Under the pieces are notes generated by a model, which saw only the letters and a list, made by a program, of their open reading frames with translations, had not been told where the DNA came from and did not search any database. A stretch of 64,000 nt of DNA from Novibacillus thermophilus (GTDB lineage Bacteria; Bacillota; Bacilli; Thermoactinomycetales; Novibacillaceae): assembly GCF_002005165.1 (NCBI RefSeq), contig NZ_CP019699.1, forward strand, positions 3,348,001 to 3,412,000. Direction: 5' to 3'. Position 1 is the stretch's first letter, and each line of letters begins with the position of its first letter. Shown piece by piece: positions 8,882 to 17,168 of this stretch. The position numbers were made by a program, and so were the translations under genes.

Positions 8882-8987
8882 GCGGATCCACAACCGGCTA
8901 CGCCATACGGTGTGCCATTTGTATGTGGAGAGGTGGCGCACCTCCCCGCACCACGTCACACAATGTCCATTCCATTGCTCTCGCAAG

Positions 8988-9251
8988 TCACTCGCCTCTA
9001 CCCTGTTCTTCCCCTTTGCGGTCTTCGCTCACTCGCTTCAGCTGCCGCAACAAATCGGCAGAAGGTGGCCCTGTGCGGGCCCGCCTGTTCTCCTCTTCTA
9101 CGGCGTCCAGCAGTTCCTTGCGCACAATTTCCACATCCTTTGGCGCCTGTATACCGAGCTTCACCCGGTCGCCCTCCACTTGCAGGACGACGACTTCGAT
9201 GTTCTCATCGATAACCAGCGTCTCCCCGACTTTCCTCCGCAGGACGAGCAT
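8988..9251 (-). CDS. csrA: Carbon storage regulator CsrA
   Basis: CsrA is an RNA-binding translational repressor; in B. subtilis it represses flagellin (hag) translation and is antagonised by FliW. The start MLVLRRKVGETLVI and the GDRVKLGIQAP segment are typical. At 87 residues it is longer than the usual 60-75, with a charged C-terminal tail of unknown role. Its ATG overlaps the fliW stop by one base. In B. subtilis hag comes next, but here the gene ends against the convergent TagB-like gene. Confidence 0.96.
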   Translation of the reverse strand: MLVLRRKVGETLVIDENIEVVVLQVEGDRVKLGIQAPKDVEIVRKELLDAVEEENRRARTGPPSADLLRQLKRVSEDRKGEEQGRGE

Positions 9252-9703
9252 CAGCGTTCCCCGCTTCCTGCCGCCTGTTTGGAGAACAGCGGGTGTTTGA
9301 CGGCGTAGCGCGAATCGTTCAAAATGACCTGCCGCCCTAACCGGCGGCGGTGATTGATGACGACCGGAGCTTGCAGATTGACGGTGGACTGTCTGAAGTC
9401 TTCTGCGACGACGACGATATTCCGCACCCAGATGTCTTCCGGCGCGTGAATCTCCAATTGCTCGACGATCGCTTCTGGCAGTTGGAAGTCGTAATCACGG
9501 AAAAACGCGAAAGGATCGACGGTCAAAAAGCACAACTGTGCCTCCTCAAGGGACTGCAAGTGGTAGAACGGCCACATCTCCTCATGAAAAAGGACCGCAA
9601 AACGGGTGCGGTCAGGCCACCCCGGCAAACCTGCCGGGAAAACGATCTGGTCGTCGTCTGGTATGTCCACTTCCCCCATGTAAGCAGTCTGATAGTGGGT
9701 CAT
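9251..9703 (-). CDS. fliW: Flagellar assembly factor FliW
   Basis: FliW binds flagellin and CsrA in turn, linking flagellin export to its translation. The 150-residue protein has the family core (GLPGWPDRTRFAVL, TVDPFAFFRDYDF, VNLQAPVVIN). The ATG at 9703 gives the expected MxxxTxxxGEV start and has GGAAGG at good distance. An ATG at 9712 overlapping the upstream stop as ATGA is an alternative. It is coupled to csrA by a TGATG overlap. Confidence 0.94.
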   Translation of the reverse strand: MTHYQTAYMGEVDIPDDDQIVFPAGLPGWPDRTRFAVLFHEEMWPFYHLQSLEEAQLCFLTVDPFAFFRDYDFQLPEAIVEQLEIHAPEDIWVRNIVVVAEDFRQSTVNLQAPVVINHRRRLGRQVILNDSRYAVKHPLFSKQAAGSGER

Positions 9704-9708
9704 GCCCT

Positions 9709-10182
9709 TCATCCTTCCAAGTCAAAGTCACGGTTCACATCGTAATCAGACAGCCAAAGCTTCGTCACCTTTCCTTCCTGCTCCATCCGGTAGGCGACTT
9801 CGCCCAGTTTCCAGTGCCGTGTCACGCGGTCAGGCGTATAGCGCAAGCGAGGCGGCTCCGAAGGAGGCGGATCAAGGGCAACCCCTTTGGGGCGAAACAT
9901 CGATTCGAACGCTAATTCGACGATGACGTCCTCCCCGGTGTGAATGGCAGCATACCGATCCCCTTCCCGGGCGACGCGGGCCGTCCCTTCCAACACCGCC
10001 TGACGGGCCAGCTCTGCCAGGCGTCCGCTTAATTCGACCGGAGGATACATGCCGAGGGCCCGTCGGCCGGCCGTCTGGTCAATTTCCAGGCCGCCGCGTT
10101 CCCGAACCGTCTCGTACCGGGGCATGACGGCAGGCTGTACACCTAACCGGGGCAACTGCTGTCTTATATTGAGGAGCTTCAT
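9709..10182 (-). CDS. DUF6470 family protein (YviE-like)
   Basis: This protein has no established function; the family is found between flgL and fliW in Bacilli, as here. The 157-residue protein is soluble, with a start resembling YviE (LNIRQQLPRLGVQPAVMPRYET) and a Trp/Tyr-rich C-terminus. The start is uncertain: ATG 10182 or GTG 10191, both with weak ribosome sites. Its stop overlaps the first possible fliW ATG, suggesting co-translation. A flagellar accessory role is inferred from context only. Confidence 0.8.
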   Translation of the reverse strand: MKLLNIRQQLPRLGVQPAVMPRYETVRERGGLEIDQTAGRRALGMYPPVELSGRLAELARQAVLEGTARVAREGDRYAAIHTGEDVIVELAFESMFRPKGVALDPPPSEPPRLRYTPDRVTRHWKLGEVAYRMEQEGKVTKLWLSDYDVNRDFDLEG

Positions 10183-10210
10183 TCCGCTCACTGATCTACA
10201 ACCCCTGTCT

Positions 10211-11140
10211 CTACTTCAAAAAGTCCACAAGGCTCGGTTGAATGATGCGGGCACCGGTGGAGAGGGAGGCGATGTACACATTCTCTGCCATTTTCAAGTT
10301 CGTAATGGCTTCAGCAATGTCGACGTCCTCCGTGCGGGACAGCAATCTCTGCAAGTTGACACTGTCGTCGTTCAGCCGCTCCGTCGTCAGCTCCAGCCGC
10401 CGGGTCCGCCCGCCGACGCTGGCCAGTGACCGGAGCAAGGCGTCTTGCCGCTCATCCAAACGGCCGATGATCTCATGTATCCCCTCAGTATCTTCGTTTC
10501 GCAACGCTTGCGACAGTCCGTGCATGACGTCAAAAAGGTTGTTGTACACGTCTTGATGATCACCGTCACCACCGCCTTCATCCACAAGCGGTCCGAACAC
10601 TTCCTCGAACGTGACGTTCACCTCGATTTGTACGCCCGGCCCCACTTGTAATACGATTTTGCCGTTGTCGATATCGCTTAGGTCGGGATTTTCAGGATTA
10701 TAAGGCGGTGCATCCGTCTTTTCCCCGTTAAAGACGTACTTGCCCTGGAACTTTTCGTTGGCGATGCTCTCCAGCTGCTCAATCATTTCGTCGATTTCCG
10801 CCGCGATGTTCTCCCGGGCGGTATCCGGGTTTGTATCGTTCGCCCCTTGAATGGCCAGCTCTTTCGCCCGCTGGATGATCTCGTTCACCGCGTGCATCAG
10901 ACTTTCCGTCGTCTCCAGCCGGGAGAGGGCGTAGTCCCGGTTCTTCTGGTACTGTTCGTTGGCCCGCAGTTCACTGCGGTAGCGCATCGAAAAGTTAAAC
11001 CCGACCGGGTCGTCGGAAGGGCGGTTCATTTTCCGTCCGGTCGTCAAGTATTCCTGGTAACGCTGCATGTGCAGCAAGTTGTGGTTCAAGTTCGTCATCA
11101 TGTTCCGCGAAAGCATGCTTTGTGTCACACGGAAACTCAT
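10211..11140 (-). CDS. flgL: Hook-filament junction protein FlgL
   Basis: FlgL (HAP3) joins the hook to the filament. The 309-residue protein has the flagellin-like N-terminal helix (MSFRVTQSMLSRNMMTNLN) and C-terminal helix (NVYIASLSTGARIIQPSLVDFL), with a variable middle. The ATG at 11140 has a strong GAGGAGG. It is downstream of flgK in the flgM-flgN-flgK-flgL operon. Confidence 0.97.
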   Translation of the reverse strand: MSFRVTQSMLSRNMMTNLNHNLLHMQRYQEYLTTGRKMNRPSDDPVGFNFSMRYRSELRANEQYQKNRDYALSRLETTESLMHAVNEIIQRAKELAIQGANDTNPDTARENIAAEIDEMIEQLESIANEKFQGKYVFNGEKTDAPPYNPENPDLSDIDNGKIVLQVGPGVQIEVNVTFEEVFGPLVDEGGGDGDHQDVYNNLFDVMHGLSQALRNEDTEGIHEIIGRLDERQDALLRSLASVGGRTRRLELTTERLNDDSVNLQRLLSRTEDVDIAEAITNLKMAENVYIASLSTGARIIQPSLVDFLK

Positions 11141-11172
11141 CCCGTTACCTCCTCACGAATATACGTGTCCGC

Positions 11173-12774
11173 TTACCTTCCCACGTGGCCCATGCCGTTA
11201 ATGATCCGGTCCAGCATTTCGTCGATGGCCGTGATGTTGCGAGCCGCGGCGTTGTACGCGTGCTGAAACATGATCAGATTCGCCATCTCTTCGTCTAAGG
11301 ACACAGCGCTGACGGACGCCCGCCTCATCTCCACGTGGTTCAAGACCGACATGTTGTTGCTCAACTGCTTTCCGGCGCTGTCCGTTTCGACTCCCAGATT
11401 GGCTGCATACGCACTGTAGTAGCCGCCGATCGTCCCTTTGGCCACCGTCGCATTGCCGTTTCCGTCGTCGAACTCGAATTGCCCTTCGTCTTTGAACTTG
11501 GCTATGATCAAGGCGATGCCGTTACTTTCCGGCAGGGCTGTGTAGCTACCATCCTCATGGACAATGACTTTGTTCGACGGCGCGAGCAGCGATTCATCTT
11601 TTAAAAGTTCTGATGAAACACGAATATTTTCAGCGGTGAAGGCCTCGCTGTCATCTGCTGTCTCAAACAACAGGCCACCCGGCTGAGGCGGCTCCTGACC
11701 GTCCCACCCTAGCTGGTGGAGACCGTTTAAGCCGTTTACGGTAATCGTAAGGGGTTCGTCAAGAACCGTGTCTTTTTGATACAAAATAGTCCCGTCTTCT
11801 GCTATGATGTCACTTGCCAACACTGTCCCTGCTGGAAGGGTGACTTCTACCTTTCCTTGAACGAGCGTGTTCACCAGGGCGTTCAGCTCATTTTGATAAC
11901 GCGTAACGGTATCGAGGGACACGAATATCCCGTTGATCTCGCCGCCGTCGATAAAGTCTTTTAAAGAATCATCCAGTGAATAAGGGTTATTCGTGCCGTC
12001 CAAAAGTACGCCGTCAAATTCTTGGTCTGACGGGTCACTCTCACCGTTGGCCAAGACAATCTTGTACGTCTCGTTCCCTTTCTCGCCTGACACTTCGACG
12101 CGGATGTCGAGGAGCCGAGACAACTGGTCGACGGCCAGATCGCGCCGGTCGCGCAAGTCGTTGGCGTTGTCTCCCGACGCCTCCACTTTGTTAATCTGCT
12201 CGTTTAAATCCCGAATGTGTTTGAGGAGTTCGTTCGCTTCGTTAAACTTAATGTCGAGGTTTTCCTCCAGATCGCGTTTCAAATCGCTCAACTGTCGACC
12301 CTTGGCGTTAAAAGCTTCCACCAGCGCCTGCATCTTTTGGATCACGAGGGTCCGCGTCGTGTGCTCCCCTGGGTTGGCGGCGAGCTCGTCCCACGCCGTC
12401 CAAAACTCATCCAAGGCAGCGCCGAGCCCGTTTTCAGACGGCTCGTTAACGATCGCTTCCAATTTTTCCAGCGTGTCCAGGCGGACTTCCCAGTCGCCCA
12501 CCCGCTGGTGCTCATGGCGAAACTGGCTGTCGAGAAAAGCCTCACGTAAACGGACGACGTCGCGGACGATGACCCCAGTCCCAAGCTGTCCGGCCATCGC
12601 CGAGCGGTTTACGCCAATCGGGTCAAGGGGCGTCATCGTTCCCATATTGACCCGCTGCCTGGTATACCCTTCCGTATTGGCGTTGGCGATGTTGTGCCCT
12701 GTCGTGTAGATTCCGTACTGTTGGGCGTAAATTGCCCGTTTCATCGTTTCCAGACCGTGAAAAGTAGATCGCAC
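11173..12774 (-). CDS. flgK: Hook-associated protein FlgK
   Basis: FlgK (HAP1) is the hook-proximal junction protein. The 533-residue protein has the conserved N-terminus (GIYTTGHNIANANTEGYTRQ) and C-terminus (DEEMANLIMFQHAYNAAARNI), with a long insert between. The GTG at 12774 follows GGAGGAG. Its neighbours are flgN (its chaperone) upstream and flgL downstream. Confidence 0.97.
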   Translation of the reverse strand: MRSTFHGLETMKRAIYAQQYGIYTTGHNIANANTEGYTRQRVNMGTMTPLDPIGVNRSAMAGQLGTGVIVRDVVRLREAFLDSQFRHEHQRVGDWEVRLDTLEKLEAIVNEPSENGLGAALDEFWTAWDELAANPGEHTTRTLVIQKMQALVEAFNAKGRQLSDLKRDLEENLDIKFNEANELLKHIRDLNEQINKVEASGDNANDLRDRRDLAVDQLSRLLDIRVEVSGEKGNETYKIVLANGESDPSDQEFDGVLLDGTNNPYSLDDSLKDFIDGGEINGIFVSLDTVTRYQNELNALVNTLVQGKVEVTLPAGTVLASDIIAEDGTILYQKDTVLDEPLTITVNGLNGLHQLGWDGQEPPQPGGLLFETADDSEAFTAENIRVSSELLKDESLLAPSNKVIVHEDGSYTALPESNGIALIIAKFKDEGQFEFDDGNGNATVAKGTIGGYYSAYAANLGVETDSAGKQLSNNMSVLNHVEMRRASVSAVSLDEEMANLIMFQHAYNAAARNITAIDEMLDRIINGMGHVGR

Positions 12775-12792
12775 TTACGTCTCCTCCCGTTC

Positions 12793-13284
12793 TCACGCTT
12801 TGCGGTCAAATATGCCACTGCTTTCCCTGTTTTCTGCCGGCTCCTGCTGTCTCGGGCCGTACAGGTAATCTTCTGCCGGGTGTTTCGTCAGGACGTTCAA
12901 CGTGTGCTGCACGTGCTGCAGCGACTCGTGCACGAGCGTCTGATTGAGCTCGTTCTCGCGCTTCAACTGTTCAATGAGCTGCAACAGTTGTTTCATTTGC
13001 CCTTGAATCGCAGTGCGGTCGCGTTCATCCATCTGTTCCAACAGTTGATGGAGCGTCACGTGTCGCACATCTTTCGCAGCCGGCGCAATTTGCCCCACGC
13101 ACTTCAACCGCTCTTCTTCCACGGTTTCAAGCTTTGCGATCAGAGCGTCCTCTTCTTTCAGCAAATTTTGGAGGGCGTCTGGCTGCCCAGACATGACAAC
13201 CTTTCGCTTTTTCTCCGCAACAGTCAACAGTTCTCGGTGAAGTTCTATGAGTTGATCCAAAATGGCGGACAGTTGTTTAAACAT
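12793..13284 (-). CDS. flgN: FlgN-type flagellar export chaperone
   Basis: FlgN chaperones FlgK and FlgL for export. The 163-residue protein is all-helical and coiled (LLTVAEKKRKVV, LLKEEDALIAKLETVEEERL), as the FlgN family is. The ATG at 13284 has GGAGG. It lies between flgM and flgK, as in B. subtilis (yvyG). Confidence 0.88.
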   Translation of the reverse strand: MFKQLSAILDQLIELHRELLTVAEKKRKVVMSGQPDALQNLLKEEDALIAKLETVEEERLKCVGQIAPAAKDVRHVTLHQLLEQMDERDRTAIQGQMKQLLQLIEQLKRENELNQTLVHESLQHVQHTLNVLTKHPAEDYLYGPRQQEPAENRESSGIFDRKA

Positions 13285-13295
13285 GAGTCCGCCTC

Positions 13296-13580
13296 CTACA
13301 GCGATTTCCAGTACTGGATCATTTTCTCCACGACTTGACGGGCGTCGACGTAGTACGTGCCGTTCTGTACGGCATCCATGAGCTGGTTGATCCGTTCACT
13401 CCGCTCCGGTGATGTCACATCGCGCACGGTCTGTTGGTGCAACGCTTTCGCTTCCTGTGAAATATTCACTTCATCCCGTGCGTTCTCCGTTCCCGAAGGC
13501 TTGTTGCCAGAGGGAGCCGACTGCTTCGTCTGCTGGTAGGCACTGATCGACTGTACCGATTGGTTCCCTTCGATTCTCAC
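13296..13580 (-). CDS. flgM: Anti-sigma-D factor FlgM
   Basis: FlgM holds sigma-D inactive until the hook is complete. The 94-residue protein has a disordered N-terminus and the C-terminal binding segment (SERINQLMDAVQNGTYYVDARQVVEKMI). The GTG at 13580 with AAAGGA gives the start MRIEGNQS. It begins the operon for late flagellar structural genes. Confidence 0.93.
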   Translation of the reverse strand: MRIEGNQSVQSISAYQQTKQSAPSGNKPSGTENARDEVNISQEAKALHQQTVRDVTSPERSERINQLMDAVQNGTYYVDARQVVEKMIQYWKSL

Positions 13581-13613
13581 ATTCTCACGTCCTTTTAAGT
13601 CAACCTATCATTG

Positions 13614-13640
13614 TTATCGGAAAAATGGACAGACGTTACA
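13614..13640 (-). promoter_or_regulatory. Candidate sigma-D promoter of flgM
   Basis: TCCGATAA (13614-13621) matches seven of eight sigma-D -10 bases by the GCCGATAA form. The -35 (TGTA, 15-base spacer) is poor. The -10 match and the position before flgM are the only support. Confidence 0.42.
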
Positions 13641-13643
13641 GTC

Positions 13644-14072
13644 CTAATTTTTGGGCTTGTAAATCCGGTATTTATGTCGCACATTTGAATGAAGAGAGTC
13701 TCTGTCATGCTTCTTTTGAACCACTTTCTCCACTTCGTCCGTCAAACGTTTTTCACATTGGGAGCACAGCCTCCCCGAGCGGATTCGTTTTCCGCAACTC
13801 TCACAATGGTAAAACATGTTGGGATTGTCCTTTGTTAAAACGAGACGGCCTTCGATAATGAATTGAATGATTTCCCGCACGCTCACCCCGGTCGCCTCAC
13901 TCAGTTCTTTCATTCTCGTTTCTGGGTTGTCGCGCAAGTAGTCCCGACACCGCATAAAATCTTGTTCCCTCTTTTCCGTGCAAGCGGGGCAGAGGGATTG
14001 CTGGCGGTAACGCACGAACACCTTGCCGCAGCGGGAACAGTTCCCAATCCGGTTCATCGCGTTTTTGTTCAC
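13644..14072 (-). CDS. yvyF: Flagellar operon zinc-ribbon protein YvyF
   Basis: YvyF-family proteins lie at the head of the flgM operon in Bacilli; the molecular role is not settled. The 142-residue protein has an N-terminal CxxC pair (CSRCGKVFVR with CPAC), a helical middle resembling a MerR/winged-helix segment (MKELSEATGVSVREIIQFI), and a second zinc ribbon (CESCGKRIRSGRLCSQC). The GTG at 14072 follows GGAGGG at good spacing. It is likely cotranscribed with comF or flgM genes. Confidence 0.88.
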   Translation of the reverse strand: MNKNAMNRIGNCSRCGKVFVRYRQQSLCPACTEKREQDFMRCRDYLRDNPETRMKELSEATGVSVREIIQFIIEGRLVLTKDNPNMFYHCESCGKRIRSGRLCSQCEKRLTDEVEKVVQKKHDRDSLHSNVRHKYRIYKPKN

Positions 14073-14205
14073 GGGGCACCCTCCTGCTCTTCGGGGACAT
14101 CTATCGAAAAACAAGCGTCATCGTCCGATATATTGATATATAAGGGCAACGTGTGACTCACTCCAGACTACTTCACTTTTGATATCGGCAAGGGGGCGGT
14201 TTATT

Positions 14206-15942
14206 TTGAATGCTGGCAACAGTTTACAGGTCACCGGTGACAAAATCCGGATGGCAGACCCCGACTTAAAATCGGCCCTCATCGTTCCCGGCAAACACTG
14301 CATATTGATTGTAAGCGGAAAAAAAGTGTCCAGCCCGATCCAAATCGCTCCGGAAGACGACGTGACGTGGCGCGGGGCACACGAAACTGACCCCCCTTTT
14401 GAATTTAAAGTCACGGCCGACCGTCTGCAAGTGCAGCTGACCGTGTACGCTGACTGTTACGACAAGTGGGCGGCTTCCCTGGAGCGAAAAAAAGAGGGGT
14501 GGGTCGTCAACTGTTCCCCGGAACCGGATCCCAACCGGCCAGTGAGGGTTGACGACATAATACGACAGTACCGTGCGCGCCGTTTCCAAGCCGTCCTCGA
14601 CCGTTCAGCAGTCGAACAGGCCCTTGATGAAAAAGCGGGAACGCCTGTCGTCATCGCCAGAGGAATTCCTGCGACAAAAGGGAAAAACGGGTGGGTAGAG
14701 CCCCACTTCGCCCTTGATGAAGAAGTGGAGTTTGAAACGACGGGAAACAGAATCAACTTTCGAGAAAAACGGCGCATCCCGATCCTCCGGGCTGGTGATC
14801 TGATGGCAACGGTGCACCCTCCCATTCCAGGCAAGCCGGGAACAGACGTATGGGGACACCCCATTCCACCCGCTCCCGCTCGGCCTGCCAAATACCGTCT
14901 AAAACAAAATGTGCGGGAAGACAACGGGAAAATTTACGCGAAGATCACCGGACGCCCGAGTATGACGCGAGAGATCAACCCCGTACTGGACGTCGTCTCT
15001 GTCTACACGGTCCCCGGAGATGTCGACCTCACGTTCGGTCACGTCCGCTTTGAGGGGGACGTCATCGTGTTGGGGAACATTCTGGAATCGATGAAAGTCA
15101 CGGCGACGCAGCGCATTATCGTGCACGGCGGCGTATACGGTGCGGAGCTAGCCGCGGGCGGCTCTGTTCACGTCGATCAAACGATAAGCAACAGTAAAGT
15201 GTACGCCGGTCAACGCGGCACACTCGCCCGCAAACTGCAACAGCCCCTCAAAAAACTTTACAGACACGTCATGTCTGTCGAGAAATCGCGTCAACAGCTG
15301 GAAAGCGAAGCGAAAAAACAGCAGAAAACCGTCTTGCAAACTGACATTTTGCATCACTTGCTCACCCGCTTTTACCCGGACACGACCAAACAGATTAAGA
15401 CTGTCCTCAACCTGTTGGACACGACAAACAAAGGGTTACTGCCCAACGAATTCATTCCGGTCAAAGAAAGTTTGGAACGGCTAGTCGAAGAAAGCAAGTC
15501 CCGGTTCCGTCTCGCAACGTGGCACAGTGTACGGGATGAACTCCAACACTTCCTTCACGAAACGCTGGCTACCTGTCTACAGAAAGAAACCCTCACGTTG
15601 CAAACGGCGGATGTGAGTGAACTGGAAGTGCACGGCGACATCGTGTTTACCGGAAAGGGGAGCACTCATTCCCACATGTCCGCCAGTGAATGCATTTTGT
15701 TCACGAAACCGAATGCCTCTTGCCGCGGCGGATCTTTAACCGCCGGAAAACGCATCGTAGCAGAAAACTTGGGGAGTTTAAGCGGGAGCAAGACCGTCTG
15801 CCGGGCCGGCAAGCGGATCGCCGCTAAATCGATTCAGCACTGCGACATTCAAATCGAAGGACCCGTCCAATACGTGGAAGACATGACAGACATCGAATTT
15901 TACAAAGATAAAGGCCAAACGCGATCCCGTCCCTGGACTTGA
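14206..15942 (+). CDS. FapA/DUF342 family protein
   Basis: The 578-residue protein belongs to the FapA (DUF342) family, whose biochemical role is unclear; members occur in many Bacilli and Clostridia. An N-terminal domain is followed by the DUF342 signature (ARGIPATKGKNGWVEPHF and HPPIPGKPGTDVWG), a right-handed beta-helix region rich in short hydrophobic repeats (DLTFGHVRFEGDVIVLGNI), a helical coiled insert at about 340-450, and more beta-helix. The start is a TTG at 14206 with AAGGGGG, not the TTG at 14179. It is on the plus strand, opposite its competence and flagellar neighbours, and ends at a bidirectional terminator shared with HU. Confidence 0.85.
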   Translation: MNAGNSLQVTGDKIRMADPDLKSALIVPGKHCILIVSGKKVSSPIQIAPEDDVTWRGAHETDPPFEFKVTADRLQVQLTVYADCYDKWAASLERKKEGWVVNCSPEPDPNRPVRVDDIIRQYRARRFQAVLDRSAVEQALDEKAGTPVVIARGIPATKGKNGWVEPHFALDEEVEFETTGNRINFREKRRIPILRAGDLMATVHPPIPGKPGTDVWGHPIPPAPARPAKYRLKQNVREDNGKIYAKITGRPSMTREINPVLDVVSVYTVPGDVDLTFGHVRFEGDVIVLGNILESMKVTATQRIIVHGGVYGAELAAGGSVHVDQTISNSKVYAGQRGTLARKLQQPLKKLYRHVMSVEKSRQQLESEAKKQQKTVLQTDILHHLLTRFYPDTTKQIKTVLNLLDTTNKGLLPNEFIPVKESLERLVEESKSRFRLATWHSVRDELQHFLHETLATCLQKETLTLQTADVSELEVHGDIVFTGKGSTHSHMSASECILFTKPNASCRGGSLTAGKRIVAENLGSLSGSKTVCRAGKRIAAKSIQHCDIQIEGPVQYVEDMTDIEFYKDKGQTRSRPWT

Positions 15943-15950
15943 CCGCAAAC

Positions 15951-15990
15951 TCAAAATAGAGCCTTCGCACAAAGCGCGGCTCTATTTTGA
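15951..15990. terminator. Bidirectional terminator between FapA-like gene and HU
   Basis: A perfect 13-bp inverted repeat (TCAAAATAGAGCC with its complement) has a 14-base loop. The A/T-rich outer stem gives T runs in both directions, serving the two convergent genes. Confidence 0.88.
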
Positions 15991-16009
15991 CCTTTTTGAC
16001 CTTTCGCGG

Positions 16010-16282
16010 TTATTGAACTGATTCTTTTAACTGTTTTCCAGGTTTGAAAGCGGGCACTTTGCTCGCTTTAATCTGAATTTCTTCACCCGTCTGCGGATTG
16101 CGCCCTTTGCGAGCGGAGCGTTCCCGCACTTCGAAGTTGCCGAATCCGATAAGGGAAACTTTTTCTCCGTTCTTCAGCGCTTCTGAGATCGTTTCCAATA
16201 CCGCATCCACCACTTGTGTGGCATCTTTCTTCGTTAATCCTCGCTTCTCTGCCACCTTCTCGACGAGTTCCGTCTTGTTCAT
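16010..16282 (-). CDS. hup: DNA-binding protein HU
   Basis: HU is the histone-like dimer that bends and compacts DNA. The 90-residue length and sequence ([16 protein letters not shown], the [21 protein letters not shown] arm region, [10 protein letters not shown]) are standard. The ATG at 16282 has AAGGAG eight bases upstream. It is a single-gene unit here; B. subtilis keeps its hupA elsewhere, so its place beside comFC is unusual. Confidence 0.97.
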   Translation of the reverse strand: MNKTELVEKVAEKRGLTKKDATQVVDAVLETISEALKNGEKVSLIGFGNFEVRERSARKGRNPQTGEEIQIKASKVPAFKPGKQLKESVQ

Positions 16283-16415
16283 TCATCTCACTCCTTATCC
16301 AAAAATGAAGTCTCGTTCCTTTTGTTACCCGTATGCACGCAATTTATACTTGATGGCACAACATTCTACTCAGTTTATCGGCCCAATTTTCACAAATTGT
16401 TAGTTTTTAACCTTC

Positions 16416-17123
16416 TCAACGCGCAAACGTCACCGCCAGCACCTGGGGACAACCTCCTTGCAACAACTCACGGGAACAGGCGCGCAACGTCGCCCCCGTC
16501 GTGTAGACATCGTCGACGATTAACAGCGGACCGCAGTGTCCTAAGTCGCTTTTCAACGTAAAGGCTCCCGTCATCCCCATCAAGCGGCTTTGCCTCGGTT
16601 GTCGGCTCTGTTTCGGCGTATCCCTCGTGCGGACTAACGTACTGACGACTGGACGGCGCAACTTTTTGCCGATGACGCGGGCTAACAATTCGGCCTGGTT
16701 AAAGCCCCGCTCCTCTTCTCGCCTTTTGTGCAGCGGAACGTACGTGACGGCGTCGATCTCTTTACTTTCGTATTCCCGCCACACCACGTCCGCCATCATC
16801 GTCCCCAGAACATCTGCTAACGTCTCCCGCCCGCGGTATTTGAATAGACTGATCACTTCGCGCGCTAGGGGCGTGTACTGCACAACGGCGCGGTTCACCA
16901 CGGGCACCCCTCCTTCGAAGCGGACGCAATCGGAACAGTGCGCTACTCTCGCCTTCTCCGGAAACGGCTCCATGTGTCGACCGCACTGTTCACAACGCGT
17001 CTCACCGATCCATCCGATCTCCTCCCGGCATTCAGTGCAGAGCGGCCATCTCCCGCCCCTCTCAGCTGGGCGGGAACAAAAAGCACACGGCTTCGGTTGC
17101 GGAAACAGCCAGTCTACATACAC
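16416..17123 (-). CDS. comFC: Competence protein ComFC (phosphoribosyltransferase fold)
   Basis: ComFC is a cytoplasmic protein needed for natural DNA uptake. The 235-residue protein has N-terminal zinc fingers (CAFCSRPAERG..CTEC and CEQCGRHM..CSDC) and a phosphoribosyltransferase domain with the PRPP-loop motif LLIVDDVYTTGATL. The GTG at 17123 follows GAGGGGG. comFA lies 45 bases upstream, with no comFB between them, unlike B. subtilis. Confidence 0.95.
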   Translation of the reverse strand: MYVDWLFPQPKPCAFCSRPAERGGRWPLCTECREEIGWIGETRCEQCGRHMEPFPEKARVAHCSDCVRFEGGVPVVNRAVVQYTPLAREVISLFKYRGRETLADVLGTMMADVVWREYESKEIDAVTYVPLHKRREEERGFNQAELLARVIGKKLRRPVVSTLVRTRDTPKQSRQPRQSRLMGMTGAFTLKSDLGHCGPLLIVDDVYTTGATLRACSRELLQGGCPQVLAVTFAR

Positions 17124-17168
17124 GGTTTGAGATCCCCCTCAACGTAACGGGCCGTCAGGTGCTCAAGG

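Noticed and set aside
8928-8945. Terminator between the TagB-like gene and csrA
   Set aside because: A GAGGTG/CACCTC inverted repeat exists but there is no T run on either strand, so I do not call it.
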